Counted from the stretch's first letter, positions 36,297-44,987 are shown. The stretch is DNA of 64,000 nt from an uncultured Desulfobacterales bacterium (GCA_937915545.1 CALGIJ010000019.1:496001-560000), one strand, 5' to 3'. The notes: generated by a model not told the origin, from the letters alone. Made by a program: numbers and translations.

Positions 36297-38180
36297 TCAT
36301 TGTCGTCTTCCCTTGCCAGGTTTGCGCGGTGGGCCGCCATGGTGGTTCAGGCAGGCCTCGAGGATCTTTCTTTCCCGCATACGTTCGGAACGATTTCGCG
36401 GTACCGGGATGCTTTTCGAGGTCCGTGGATCTTTGCCGGTAACATACATGGCGGTGGAGAGCGTTCCCGGAGTGGGGGTGAAATCTTGGAAGGTTCGCGG
36501 GGAAAGGTTCAGCACGCGCAGATCGGCGACCAGTCGTTCCACCGACTCCGGTCGTGATCCGGGGTGGGAGAGGAGCAGATAGGGAGTGAGCTCGATGTTC
36601 TTGCCGAGTTTTCTGGCGATGCGCCGGCAGGTGGCGACGAAGCGCTCGAGCAGGGCGTGGGGCTCCTTGTTCATCAGGGCGAGGATCGTGGCGTCGCTGT
36701 GTTCCGGTGCGATCTTCAAGGCTCCCGGGGTATGGCGGTCGAGGATGGTTTCGAGCAGTCGCGGAGTCTTGAGGAGGAGTTCCATGCGCAGCCCCGAGGA
36801 AATGAAGACGTGCTTGACGCCTGCGACGGCCGTCGCTTCTTCGAGCAGAGAGAGCATGGCGCCTTCGTCGGTCTGCAAGTTGGGGCAGAGCTGCGGGTAG
36901 AGGCACTGGTGCTTCTTGCAGGTGCCGATGGCACAGGATGTGCCGTAGAGGTTTGCGGTCGGGCCACCTAGATCGCTGATGGTTCCGGAAAAATCGTCCA
37001 TGGCGGCAAGCCGACGGCACTCGGCGATGATCGAGGACCTGCTGCGCGAGACCACCGCCGCCCCCTGGTGGCGGGTGATGGCACAGAACGAGCAGTTTCC
37101 GGAACAGCCGCGGACGATGGTCACCGAGTCGCGGATCATGCGATAGGCGGGAATGTCGGCGGTGCCGGGGTGGGGCCGTCGGGTGAAGGGCAGGTCGTAG
37201 AGGGCATCGAGCTCAGCAGTGGTCAGCGGTGGCTGGGGAGGGTACTGGAGGAGCCAGTGGTGCTGCTGGCGTTGCAGTACGAGCCGCGATGATGCTGCCC
37301 TGGCGTGGTCGTCGATCTGTTTCTCGGCATCGAGAAAGAGGTCCCTTCTCGCCTGGATGTCCTCCCAGGCAGGGAGGAGGAGCAGGGTGCGCGTGCTCTT
37401 GCCCTCGAACTGCGGGCAGAGTGAGGCGAGTTCGCGGTCGGTGACCCGGATGCAGGTTCCGGCAATACCTGTCAGGGGCTGCCCTCGCTGGCAGCGGGCG
37501 GCGATTTCGATAACCGCCCGCTCTCCCATGCCGTAGACGAGCAGGTCGGCCTTGGCGTCGGTGAGGATCGAGGCGCGCAGGTTTTCCTGTTTGTAGTCGT
37601 AGTGAATGTAGCGTCGCAGTGAGGCCTCGATGCCTCCAAGGATGATGGGCACTCCCGGGAAGGCGGCGCGGGCGGCGTTGGCGTAGACCATTGAGGCACG
37701 GTCCGGGCGACGGCGCTGGGCCCGCTCCTGGGTCTCCCCAAACCAGGGGTTCCCTCCGGGGGAATAGGCGTCGTGGTCGCGCACCTTGCCATTGCCGCTG
37801 TAGTTGGCGACGATGGAGTCGAGGTTGCCGGCGCTGATGCCGCAGAAGAGCCGTGGCGGGGGGAAGTGGAGAAAGTCATCGAGGCTGGTATGGCGCGGCT
37901 GGGCGAGGATGGCCACGCGATACCCGTGGCTTTCGAGCAGGCGGCCAATAAGGGCGATGCCGAACGAGGGGTGGTCGACATAGGCATCGCCGCTGATGAG
38001 CAGAATGTCGAGGTCGTGCCAGCCGCGTTCCTGGCATTCCTGCCAGGATACTGGCAGGGCGGAAGAGGTGGCGTGGGGATGCTGCATAGCGAGGGATGAG
38101 ATGAACTCGGGGCGTGGGGGTGGGTTCAGGGGCTGCTTCCAGCGGATGGCAGTGGGTCGACTTGCGACCGGATCGCTCAT
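36297..38180 (-). CDS. YgiQ-family radical SAM protein
   Basis: A large radical-SAM protein of unknown function, about 627 residues with the chosen start. It has the N-terminal YgiQ domain (ISGDAYVDHPSFG, LGGIEASLRRYIHYDY, LVYGMGERAV) and the cluster motif RGCSGNCSFCAITRHQG (CxxxCxxC), with a Cys-rich IGTCKKHQCLYPQLCPNL region further on that may hold a second cluster. The C-terminus is basic (KPGKGRRQ). Start is uncertain: in-frame ATG codons at 38249, 38180 and further inside are all possible and none has a strong ribosome site. Confidence 0.9.
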   Translation of the reverse strand: MSDPVASRPTAIRWKQPLNPPPRPEFISSLAMQHPHATSSALPVSWQECQERGWHDLDILLISGDAYVDHPSFGIALIGRLLESHGYRVAILAQPRHTSLDDFLHFPPPRLFCGISAGNLDSIVANYSGNGKVRDHDAYSPGGNPWFGETQERAQRRRPDRASMVYANAARAAFPGVPIILGGIEASLRRYIHYDYKQENLRASILTDAKADLLVYGMGERAVIEIAARCQRGQPLTGIAGTCIRVTDRELASLCPQFEGKSTRTLLLLPAWEDIQARRDLFLDAEKQIDDHARAASSRLVLQRQQHHWLLQYPPQPPLTTAELDALYDLPFTRRPHPGTADIPAYRMIRDSVTIVRGCSGNCSFCAITRHQGAAVVSRSRSSIIAECRRLAAMDDFSGTISDLGGPTANLYGTSCAIGTCKKHQCLYPQLCPNLQTDEGAMLSLLEEATAVAGVKHVFISSGLRMELLLKTPRLLETILDRHTPGALKIAPEHSDATILALMNKEPHALLERFVATCRRIARKLGKNIELTPYLLLSHPGSRPESVERLVADLRVLNLSPRTFQDFTPTPGTLSTAMYVTGKDPRTSKSIPVPRNRSERMRERKILEACLNHHGGPPRKPGKGRRQ

Positions 38181-38313
38181 AGTAGCGGGCCAAGGAGAAT
38201 TTGGCAATCTTTCATAGGGCTCCATCATCGTGGGAGGACAGTGGCCCACGTCTTTTCAGGGGCGGTAAATGGGCCTGCAAAAGCCGAGACTTATCGCTTG
38301 CGCTCGTGAAAAA

Positions 38314-38343
38314 TTGCATTTTTTCTAGATATATGGTTATGAT
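38314..38343 (+). promoter_or_regulatory. Putative promoter of the response-regulator gene
   Basis: TTGCAT (38314-38319) and TATGAT (38338-38343) with an 18-bp spacer in an AT-rich patch of the 181-bp divergent gap. The -35 match is weak. Confidence 0.4.
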
Positions 38344-38430
38344 GCTGAAAGAAATTGCACATCCGCGGGGAACGGACGCGCTGATATCGGTCAGGCAGGG
38401 CCGGCGGTGAACCAAAGCTGGGGCTAGACG

Positions 38431-39093
38431 ATGCCTTCTTCGAAAAGTTACAGAATCTTGCTTGCCGATGACCACGCCCTGATTCGGCATGGCATCAAGC
38501 GCATCATCAACGCCAATCCTTCGTTGCAGGTGGTCGGTGAGGCCAGCAGCGGCGAGGAACTCATGGAGTCGCTTGCCGGCGGGGAAGTCGACCTCATCAT
38601 TCTCGACATCGCCATGCCGGGAATAGGCGGTATGGAGACCATCGGCAAGGTCAAGTCGCGTTACCCGTGGATCAAGATCCTCATGCTCACCATGCACAAA
38701 AACAAGCAGTACTTCTACAATGCCATGTCGGCCGGGGCCGATGGCTATCTGATGAAGGATGACTCGGATCAGGAACTGCTGCTGGCCATCGACAAGGTTC
38801 TCTCCGGCAAGAGCTATATCTCGCCGTTTATGGCGGCCGATTTTGCCGACGATGTCATATCCATGTACCGCAACGAGCGAAAAAATCCCTTCCAGGGGCT
38901 GACCCGCCGTGAGCACGAGATTCTTCAACTGGTGGTCAAGGGCTACACCAGCAAGCAGATGGCCGAACGGCTGAAGCTCAGCCAGCGCACCATCGACCAC
39001 CACCGCTCCAACCTCCTCCGCAAGTTCAATCGTAAGAACAGCGTCGACATGGTCAACTACGCTGTCCGCCACGGTTTCGTCCCCTCGGAATGA
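38431..39093 (+). CDS. NarL/FixJ-family response regulator (orphan)
   Basis: A 220-residue two-component regulator. The receiver domain (about 7-125) has the acidic pair D13/D14 (LLADDHA), phospho-acceptor D59 (IILDIAMPG), T87 (MLTMH) and K109 (YLMKDD). The C-terminal LuxR-type helix-turn-helix is at about 153-215 (LTRREHEILQLVVKGYTSKQMAERL, SQRTIDHHRSNL). No histidine kinase gene is adjacent. It lies between the two exopolysaccharide blocks, so control of those genes is a possibility but only a guess. Confidence 0.95.
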   Translation: MPSSKSYRILLADDHALIRHGIKRIINANPSLQVVGEASSGEELMESLAGGEVDLIILDIAMPGIGGMETIGKVKSRYPWIKILMLTMHKNKQYFYNAMSAGADGYLMKDDSDQELLLAIDKVLSGKSYISPFMAADFADDVISMYRNERKNPFQGLTRREHEILQLVVKGYTSKQMAERLKLSQRTIDHHRSNLLRKFNRKNSVDMVNYAVRHGFVPSE

Positions 39094-39181
39094 GCCGTTC
39101 GCTTCTCATCGCTTCGTCAGCGGTCGTCGGCGAGGCACGCTCCACCCCGATCAACAGCCTTCACCTGCACACCTTTTAGCA

Positions 39182-39607
39182 ATGAACCGCGAAAGGGCCG
39201 CAATAGACGTCGCGGCGGCGGTTATCATCGCCGATGGCAAGGTGTTGACCGCCCGCCGCCGACCTGGCCTGCACCTCGCTGGCTACTGGGAGTTCCCCGG
39301 AGGTAAGATTGAAGCGGGGGAGAGCCCGCAGGGCTGTCTGCAGCGCGAACTCGACGAGGAACTGGGGCTGAACTGCCTCATCGGCCAGTATCTTGGGCAA
39401 TCGATACACGATTACGGTGATAAAAGGGTGCGCCTTATTGCCTATCTTGCCAGTGTCGTCGCAGGGTCTTTAGCGCCCGTCGATCACGACCGTATCCTCT
39501 GGCTGTCTGCGGAAGAACTCCCTGCTCTGCAGTGGGCCCCAGCCGATGTGCCGCTGGTGCAACTGGCAATTCGCCATCTTTGCGGAGGAGAGCGCAGCCA
39601 GGGTTGA
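39182..39607 (+). CDS. mutT: MutT-type Nudix hydrolase
   Basis: A 141-residue protein with a complete Nudix box at about 41-63 (GKIEAGES then QRELDEELGL, fitting GX5EX7REUXEEXGU). The surrounding WEFPGGKIEAGE and the length point to 8-oxo-dGTP diphosphatase, which cleans oxidised nucleotides from the pool. It is 88 bp downstream of the regulator gene and ends before a small hairpin at 39689. Confidence 0.93.
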   Translation: MNRERAAIDVAAAVIIADGKVLTARRRPGLHLAGYWEFPGGKIEAGESPQGCLQRELDEELGLNCLIGQYLGQSIHDYGDKRVRLIAYLASVVAGSLAPVDHDRILWLSAEELPALQWAPADVPLVQLAIRHLCGGERSQG

Positions 39608-39688
39608 GCGGCCCCTGCCCGGGGTCGGGAAGACGCGACAGATCGGTATTTTTTTTCTGGCTTGCAGATTTTTTTTGTAACTCCCCCC

Positions 39689-39705
39689 AAGAGCGGGGCT
39701 CTTTT
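39689..39705 (+). terminator. Short terminator-like hairpin after mutT
   Basis: AAGAGC (39689-39694) pairs with GCTCTT (39698-39703) and is followed by TTGTTG. The 6-bp stem makes this a weak terminator. Confidence 0.45.
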
Positions 39706-39735
39706 GTTGAACGATGCCGACTTGGTATCTTGATA

Positions 39736-39751
39736 TAGGTATATATACCTA
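39736..39751. promoter_or_regulatory. Perfect 16-bp palindrome upstream of HU gene
   Basis: TAGGTATATATACCTA at 39736-39751 is fully self-complementary and lies in an AT-rich tract about 110 bp before the HU start. Its symmetry and position suggest an operator for a dimeric regulator overlapping the HU promoter; no factor is known. Confidence 0.45.
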
Positions 39752-39860
39752 GAAAAAATACGGTATATCCGACGATTGTTTTTTCTCGAGGAACCGCTAG
39801 AAAATACAGGTAATTCGGGCAAGTAACATATGGTCATTCTTCGAGAGAGGTCGGGTAGAC

Positions 39861-40133
39861 ATGAACAAAGGTGAACTGGTAGCATCGATTGCGGACGCGA
39901 GGGGCATTACCAAGGCGCAGGCCGAGCAGGCTTTGAACACGGTGCTGGGCTATATGGCCAATGCAATGGAGAAAGGAGAAAAGGTCATCATCACCGGATT
40001 CGGTTCCTTTCGGGTGGTGGAGAGGGCGGAGCGGAAGGGGAGAAACCCCCAGACCGGCCAGAACATCGTCATTCCCTCGCATAATGTCGTCAAATTCAGG
40101 CCGGCGAAAAATCTTTACGACAAGGTGCAGTAG
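39861..40133 (+). CDS. HU-family DNA-binding protein
   Basis: A 90-residue histone-like protein, typical HU length, beginning MNKGELVASIAD, with ITGFGSFRV and the arm motif GRNPQTGQNI followed by the C-terminal FRPAKNL. A single gene with its own upstream regulatory region (253 bp to mutT) and a strong terminator. It is the second HU/IHF-type gene of the window and closer to true HU than the one at 2652-2933. Confidence 0.96.
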   Translation: MNKGELVASIADARGITKAQAEQALNTVLGYMANAMEKGEKVIITGFGSFRVVERAERKGRNPQTGQNIVIPSHNVVKFRPAKNLYDKVQ

Positions 40134-40217
40134 CCGGAAAAGACATCAATCCGGAGTAACATCTCCTGGAAGGCACAAGGAAGTAACAGGCCTCACCGAT
40201 GTATCTCAGGCTTGTCA

Positions 40218-40258
40218 CGACGCCCTCTCTCGCCACGAAAGAGGGCGTCGTCGTTTTT
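40218..40258 (+). terminator. Strong terminator after HU gene
   Basis: An 11-bp perfect stem CGACGCCCTCT (40218-40228) with AGAGGGCGTCG (40240-40250) is followed shortly by TTTTT (40254-40258). It also lies downstream of the convergent lgt gene. Confidence 0.93.
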
Positions 40259-40276
40259 GAGAGTTCTGTTGCCAGT

Positions 40277-41107
40277 TCAGCGACCTTTTGCGGCGATGGC
40301 CCCGCCGTGCACACTGCGGCGGCGCAAAAGCCAGATGCTCGCCCCCGCCGCCACCATGGCCATGCTGAGGAGTTGGCCCATGGTGAGCAGATTGAAGAGA
40401 AAACCGAGCTGCGGATCCGGTTCACGGAACATTTCGGCGATGATGCGCATGCAGCCGTAGCCGGCGAGGAAGAGGGCGAGGATGCTGCCGTGCGGCCATG
40501 ACCTCACCTGTTGCCACGGCTTGTGGCGTACGCTCCACAAGAGAAGGAAGAGTAGCAGCCCTTCGAGGACAGCTTCGTACAACTGCGAGGGGTGCCGTGG
40601 GCTCGGCCCGCCATCGGGAAAGACCATGCCCCAGGGCATGGCCGTCACCCTGCCGAACAGTTCCCCGTTGATGAAGTTGCCGATTCGCCCGAGACCGATG
40701 CCGATGGGAACGGTTGCGGTGTAGAGGTCGGCGGCCTGCCAGAAATCCACACTTTTTTTGCGGCAATAGAGAAAACCGACGACGATCAGCGTCAGGCAGG
40801 CCCCGTGGAAGGACATGCCGCCGCTCCAGGTGGCGGGGATCTCCAGCGGGTTGTCGAGATAGTAGCCGAGGTTGTAGAACAGTACGTAGCCGAGACGGCC
40901 GCCGACGATCACCGCCAGGATGAGCAGCACGTTGAGGTTCTCGAAGTTTTCCGCGAGGCGGGCCGGGCGAAACTGGCGGAGCTGGTGGCGAACAAGGTAG
41001 TAGCTGGCGGTAAAGCCGAGCACGTACATCAGTCCATACCAGCGGACGTGGAAGGGGCCGAGGCTGAAAATGACCGGGTCGATCTGCGGGAAGGGGAGTG
41101 GCGCCAT
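40277..41107 (-). CDS. lgt: Prolipoprotein diacylglyceryl transferase
   Basis: A 276-residue inner-membrane enzyme that adds diacylglycerol to the lipobox cysteine of prolipoproteins. It has about seven hydrophobic segments, the conserved SFHGA (about 99-103) and the Lgt signature GRIGNFINGELFGR (140-153). It would act on lipoproteins such as the TPR protein encoded at 49181-51457. Located 7 nt after mnmG on the same strand. Confidence 0.97.
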   Translation of the reverse strand: MAPLPFPQIDPVIFSLGPFHVRWYGLMYVLGFTASYYLVRHQLRQFRPARLAENFENLNVLLILAVIVGGRLGYVLFYNLGYYLDNPLEIPATWSGGMSFHGACLTLIVVGFLYCRKKSVDFWQAADLYTATVPIGIGLGRIGNFINGELFGRVTAMPWGMVFPDGGPSPRHPSQLYEAVLEGLLLFLLLWSVRHKPWQQVRSWPHGSILALFLAGYGCMRIIAEMFREPDPQLGFLFNLLTMGQLLSMAMVAAGASIWLLRRRSVHGGAIAAKGR

Positions 41108-41114
41108 GGCTGCC

Positions 41115-43013
41115 CTATGAGGTAAAGTTTTTGCCCAGTTTTTTAAGGTGTACCTGCAACACCGAGATGGCCGCCGGAGTGATGCCGGAGATCCTCGAGG
41201 CCTGGCCGAGCGAGAGGGGTCTGATGCGCGTCAGCTTCTCCACCACCTCGTTGGACAGTCCGGCCAGAGAGCGGTAATCGAGATCAGCCGGCAGGAGCAC
41301 CGACTCCATCTTCTTGAAACGAGCCACCTGCTCGTCCTGCCGGTCGAGATAACCCTTGAACTTGACCTGCAGCTCTATTTCCTCCTTGACCCCGCCGGCC
41401 AGGATGGCTTGAACCTCGGCCATTTCCTCCGCGGTGAGCGGCAGAGTGAGGAATGATTCGATGCCAAGCTCCGGCCGGCGCAGCAACTCGGCCAGGGAGC
41501 ATCGCTGCTTGATGGCGGTGCTGGCCAGGGCGGAAAGAGCCGCATTGGTCTCTGCTCCCGGCTTGACCCCCAGCGTCTCCAGGCTCCGCTTGCCCTTGTC
41601 GATGGCTTCCTGCTTACGCTGGAAACGGGCGAAGTCCTCTTCCCTTACCAGGCCGATGTCGTGGCCGATGGCAGCGAGGCGGGCATCGGCGTTGTCCTCC
41701 CGCAGCAGCAGGCGATATTCCGCCCGGGAGGTGAACAGCCTGTAAGGCTCCTTGGTGCCGCAGGTTACCAGGTCGTCGATGAGGACACCGGTATAGGCCT
41801 GGGAGCGGTCGAGGATCAGCGGGGCCTCGCCGTTGCGATAGCGCACGGCGTTGATGCCGGCGATGAGGCCCTGGGCGGCGGCCTCCTCATAGCCGGAGGT
41901 GCCATTGATCTGGCCGGCGAAAAAGAGGCCGCGCACCTGCTTGGTTTCCAGAGAAGGATGCAGGCCGAGGGGGTCGATATAATCATACTCGATGGCGTAG
42001 CCGGGGCGAATGAGGCGCGCCCGTTCCAGGCCCTTGATGGAGTGGATCATCGCCGTCTGCACGGAAAGCGGCAAACTGGTGGGCAGACCGTTGGGATAGA
42101 CCTCCACCGTGTCCAACCCTTCCGGCTCGAGGAAGATCTGGTGCCGGTCCTTTTCCGGAAAGCGCATCACCTTGTCTTCGATGGATGGGCAGTAACGGGC
42201 CCCGATACCCTTGATGACCCCGGCATACATCGGCGACTGGCCGATGCCCGAGCGGATGATCTCGTGGGTGGTGGCGTTGGTATAAGTGATGTGGCAGGGC
42301 AGCTGCGGCAGGGTGTAGCCCCCCCGCGAGGCAAAAGAGAAGTGGGCCGGGGGCTGGTCGCTGTGCTGCACCTCGAGGTCGTCATAGGCAATGGTGTTGC
42401 CGTCGAGCCGGGGCACGGTGCCGGTCTTCATGCGGCCAACGGCGAAGCCGTGGCTCTTGAACCAGGCGGCGAGGCTCCTTGACGGGGCGTCGCCAAGCCT
42501 GCCGGCGGGGAAGTTCTTCATGCCGATATGCACCAGCCCGTCGAGGAAGGTGCCGGTGGCCACCACCACCGCCGTGGCGCCGATCTCTTCGCCGAGGGAG
42601 GTGGTAATGCCGCAGATGGTCTCATGGTCAACGAGCAGCCCGTTGACCATGGTCTGCTTGACGGTGAGGTTTTCCTGGTTTTCTACCACCGATTTCATGC
42701 GCAGGCGGTAGAGCAGGCGGTCGGCCTGGGCACGGGAGGAGCGCACCGCCGGGCCCTTGCTGGTATTGAGGCGGCGGAACTGGATGGAGGTGGCGTCGAT
42801 GTTTTTTGCCATCTCGCCGCCCAGGGCGTCGATCTCCCGCACCAGATGTCCCTTGGCAAGCCCGCCGATGGCCGGGTTGCAGGACATGGCGCCGATAGTG
42901 TCGGCGTTGATGACCGTCAGCAGGGTTCTGCACCCCATGCGCGCGGCGGCCAGGGCGGCTTCGCAGCCGGCATGGCCGGCGCCGATGACCACTATATCGA
43001 ATCGTTCGTTCAT
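41115..43013 (-). CDS. mnmG: tRNA uridine-5-carboxymethylaminomethyl modification enzyme MnmG (GidA)
   Basis: A 632-residue FAD enzyme that with MnmE modifies U34 of several tRNAs. It shows the dinucleotide-binding IGAGHAGCEAA (about 9-19), SCNPAIGGLAKGHL (about 44-57), the conserved cysteine-bearing FFAGQINGTSGYEEAAAQG (about 365-383), and the C-terminal ISGITPAAISVLQVHLKK. The start at 43013 gives the usual MnmG beginning MNERFDIVVIG; the longer frame to 43082 adds unconserved residues. mnmE lies about 5 kb away on the other strand. Confidence 0.97.
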   Translation of the reverse strand: MNERFDIVVIGAGHAGCEAALAAARMGCRTLLTVINADTIGAMSCNPAIGGLAKGHLVREIDALGGEMAKNIDATSIQFRRLNTSKGPAVRSSRAQADRLLYRLRMKSVVENQENLTVKQTMVNGLLVDHETICGITTSLGEEIGATAVVVATGTFLDGLVHIGMKNFPAGRLGDAPSRSLAAWFKSHGFAVGRMKTGTVPRLDGNTIAYDDLEVQHSDQPPAHFSFASRGGYTLPQLPCHITYTNATTHEIIRSGIGQSPMYAGVIKGIGARYCPSIEDKVMRFPEKDRHQIFLEPEGLDTVEVYPNGLPTSLPLSVQTAMIHSIKGLERARLIRPGYAIEYDYIDPLGLHPSLETKQVRGLFFAGQINGTSGYEEAAAQGLIAGINAVRYRNGEAPLILDRSQAYTGVLIDDLVTCGTKEPYRLFTSRAEYRLLLREDNADARLAAIGHDIGLVREEDFARFQRKQEAIDKGKRSLETLGVKPGAETNAALSALASTAIKQRCSLAELLRRPELGIESFLTLPLTAEEMAEVQAILAGGVKEEIELQVKFKGYLDRQDEQVARFKKMESVLLPADLDYRSLAGLSNEVVEKLTRIRPLSLGQASRISGITPAAISVLQVHLKKLGKNFTS

Positions 43014-43066
43014 AGATCTTTGTCTCGGGAGGAGAGGCAGTATTGCGGCGGCTGGGCTGGGTTGCC

Positions 43067-43897
43067 CTATTGCTTGCGCCACCAGATGACCGCCCAGCGG
43101 GGCGGGTCCTCGCGGACAAGCGTCAGGGAGTCGCCGTCCCGCCTAATGATGCGGCTCTCGAGATACCTTCTCAGAGCTTCGCTCTCCTCGTCATCAAGCT
43201 CGTTGAACATCCACGAGTAGGAGCGGAAGGCCTCGTCCATAGAGGGGTAGGTGAGTTCCCGCTCCAGGGTGAGCACGGTGACGTTGGCGTGGATGCCGAG
43301 GGTGTAGAGCATGTTGACCGTGTAAATATAGTCGGGTCCTCCGGCGAAAGGGCGGCCGACGGCGGCGAAGGCGGCGACGTCGAAGGGGGTCGCACCGATG
43401 CGGTCGCTGAGGAAGACATATTGGGTCGCGTAGTCGTTGATCTTGCGCAGTGCCGGTTCGAGGTCCTCGACGCCCATGGCCCGTGAGGCGATGGCGATAT
43501 CGTGGGGCTGTATGCCTTTGGCCTGCCAGTCGCCTTCCCAGGCGCAGTGGACGGTGGAGATATTGGTGATGCCGCGTTCTCGCGCCAGGTCGTTCAATAC
43601 TGCCAGCATACCGCTGGAGAAGTCGAGGGCGGTAACCGAAGCGACCCTGTCAGCCAGCGGCAGCGACAGGGTACCCGGGCCGGAGCCGACATCGAGAATG
43701 GTCATGGTCGGGTCAAGGGGCAGGAGGTCGAGGAAGAGGTCGATATAGGCTGAACTCTTGTTACGGCTGGCGAAGGAGGATGCCTTGGCGTCCCAATCCT
43801 GGGGCCCTTTGTTGCGCCAGCCTTTTTTGCTCTGGGCCTGTCGGCGCAGCTCGGCCCAGTCGATATCCTCATAGGTTGTTGGTACGGTTGGGGCCAT
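43067..43897 (-). CDS. Class I SAM-dependent methyltransferase
   Basis: A 276-residue methyltransferase with motif I ILDVGSGPGTLSLPLA (about 67-82) and motif II-like VTALDFSSGM (about 87-96). The basic N-terminus has QSKKGWRNKGPQDWDAKA. It is not RsmG (GidB), the usual mnmG neighbour: the size and sequence differ. The substrate cannot be deduced. It is the first gene of the probable operon methyltransferase-mnmG-lgt. Confidence 0.88.
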   Translation of the reverse strand: MAPTVPTTYEDIDWAELRRQAQSKKGWRNKGPQDWDAKASSFASRNKSSAYIDLFLDLLPLDPTMTILDVGSGPGTLSLPLADRVASVTALDFSSGMLAVLNDLARERGITNISTVHCAWEGDWQAKGIQPHDIAIASRAMGVEDLEPALRKINDYATQYVFLSDRIGATPFDVAAFAAVGRPFAGGPDYIYTVNMLYTLGIHANVTVLTLERELTYPSMDEAFRSYSWMFNELDDEESEALRRYLESRIIRRDGDSLTLVREDPPRWAVIWWRKQ

Positions 43898-44259
43898 GGC
43901 GGTTTGCGGAGTTGGCGATCATGGGGCGGGGAGTGGCAGCAGGCGATGGCGGCGTATCCGCGTGATGTCCGTTCCTCGACGAAAACTTGCAGAGTTGGCG
44001 CAAAAAACAGGCGAAACATAGCATGGTGGTCGGGTTTACGCAAGTCGTCGCGGCGGCGGCTTCGTCAAAAAGGTTTGACACTGCCCTGGACATGTGGTTA
44101 ATATTTTGCTTTTGTAATTTGTCGTTCCGCCCCTGCTCAGCGAGGGGCGGGGCAGTCCAGGGCGGAAAAGTGGTGGGCAGGTTCGACACGCTCCCTCTTG
44201 CGCCCAGCAAAACCTTCAACTGCAGCGGTGGCCATGTTCCACCGGCGAGGAAGTAACAG
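43898..44259. other. 362-bp divergent intergenic region before rpmH
   Basis: This region holds the rpmH promoter (44075-44104), a leader hairpin CCGCCCCT/AGGGGCGG (44127-44134 and 44143-44150), and a 9-bp inverted repeat GCCCTGGAC (44083-44091) / GTCCAGGGC (44155-44163) whose first arm is inside the promoter spacer. One near-match to a DnaA box (TGTGGTTAA, 44093-44101) is present; no cluster of boxes exists, so I do not call an origin. I see no gene in the remainder. Confidence 0.6.
44075..44104 (+). promoter_or_regulatory. Promoter of the rpmH-rnpA-yidC operon
   Basis: TTGACA (44075-44080) and TAATAT (44099-44104) with an 18-bp spacer. Transcription from about 44111 would include the hairpin at 44127-44150 in the leader. 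Confidence 0.65.
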
Positions 44260-44397
44260 ATGAGCAAAAGAACCTTTCAGCCGAGCATTCTCAAGCGCAA
44301 GCGCACCCACGGATTCCGGGAAAGAATGAGCACCCGTGGCGGGCGTGCGGTCCTGCAGGCCCGCCGAGCCAGAGGGCGCAAGCGGCTTTGCGCCTGA
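44260..44397 (+). CDS. rpmH: Ribosomal protein bL34
   Basis: A 45-residue, highly basic protein: MSKRTFQPS at the start, KRKRTHGFRERM in the middle and RRARGRKRLCA at the end, matching L34 of the large ribosomal subunit almost throughout. AGGAAG precedes the ATG. The frame is short and easily missed, but its place directly before rnpA is the universal arrangement. Stop TGA at 44395. Confidence 0.98.
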   Translation: MSKRTFQPSILKRKRTHGFRERMSTRGGRAVLQARRARGRKRLCA

Positions 44398-44400
44398 TCA

Positions 44401-44766
44401 TTGGCCGGGAATCGACTCTTCAAAAGCGCTCTCCTGCGCAAGGGGAGCGAGTTCGAACACGTCTACAGCCGGGGCAAGCGTCTGCACGGGGCAGGCTTCA
44501 CCCTCATCTGCCGCAGCAATGACGGCGGGGAGAGCAGGCTGGGCATAAGTGTTCATCGTAGCATTCGTGGCGCGGTCAACAGAAATCGTCTCAAGCGCAT
44601 CATCAGGGAGTCCTTCAGGCTATGGCGGGAGCAGTATCCCCCCGGCATGGATATCGTTTTCGCCGTACGGCCCGACTTCCGCTGTCTGCATCCCAGTGAT
44701 ATCCGTCAGGCGGTAACCGCCTTGGTCGCGTCGCGCCGGGGGCTTGCCAACAACGTGGAAAGATGA
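44401..44766 (+). CDS. rnpA: Ribonuclease P protein component
   Basis: A 121-residue basic protein that assists the RNase P RNA in maturing tRNA 5' ends. The signature RNR region is VHRSIRGAVNRNRLKRIIRE (about 51-70). I start at the TTG at 44401, three bases after the rpmH stop, because it gives the expected N-terminus (RLFKSALLRKGSEFEHVY); no ATG fits upstream. Its stop overlaps the yidD start (ATGA). Confidence 0.95.
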   Translation: MAGNRLFKSALLRKGSEFEHVYSRGKRLHGAGFTLICRSNDGGESRLGISVHRSIRGAVNRNRLKRIIRESFRLWREQYPPGMDIVFAVRPDFRCLHPSDIRQAVTALVASRRGLANNVER

Positions 44767-44987
44767 GCAGCGACTTCTTGAAAAAGCTTCTGGTTGGCAT
44801 GGTGAGAGGGTACAAATACCTCATCTCCCCGCTATTGCCGCCAAGTTGCCGCTTCTATCCGACGTGTTCCGCCTATACCATCGAGGCCATCGAAAAGTAC
44901 GGCGCTCTGCGGGGCACGTTGCTCGGCCTCCGTCGCATTCTCCGTTGCCACCCATTTTGCCGAGGCGGTTATGACCCGGTTCGGTGA
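44763..44987 (+). CDS. yidD: Membrane protein insertion efficiency factor YidD
   Basis: A 74-residue protein with the family pattern KYLISPLLPPSCRFYPTCSAY (19-39, split motif SCRFYPTCS) and RILRCHPFCRGGYDPV near the end. It aids YidC-dependent insertion at the inner membrane. The ATG overlaps the rnpA stop by 4 nt, indicating coupled translation. Confidence 0.97.
   Translation: MSSDFLKKLLVGMVRGYKYLISPLLPPSCRFYPTCSAYTIEAIEKYGALRGTLLGLRRILRCHPFCRGGYDPVR

Noticed and set aside
43898..44259. Possible replication origin next to rpmH
   Set aside because: Only one imperfect DnaA box and no AT-rich unwinding element; dnaA is absent.
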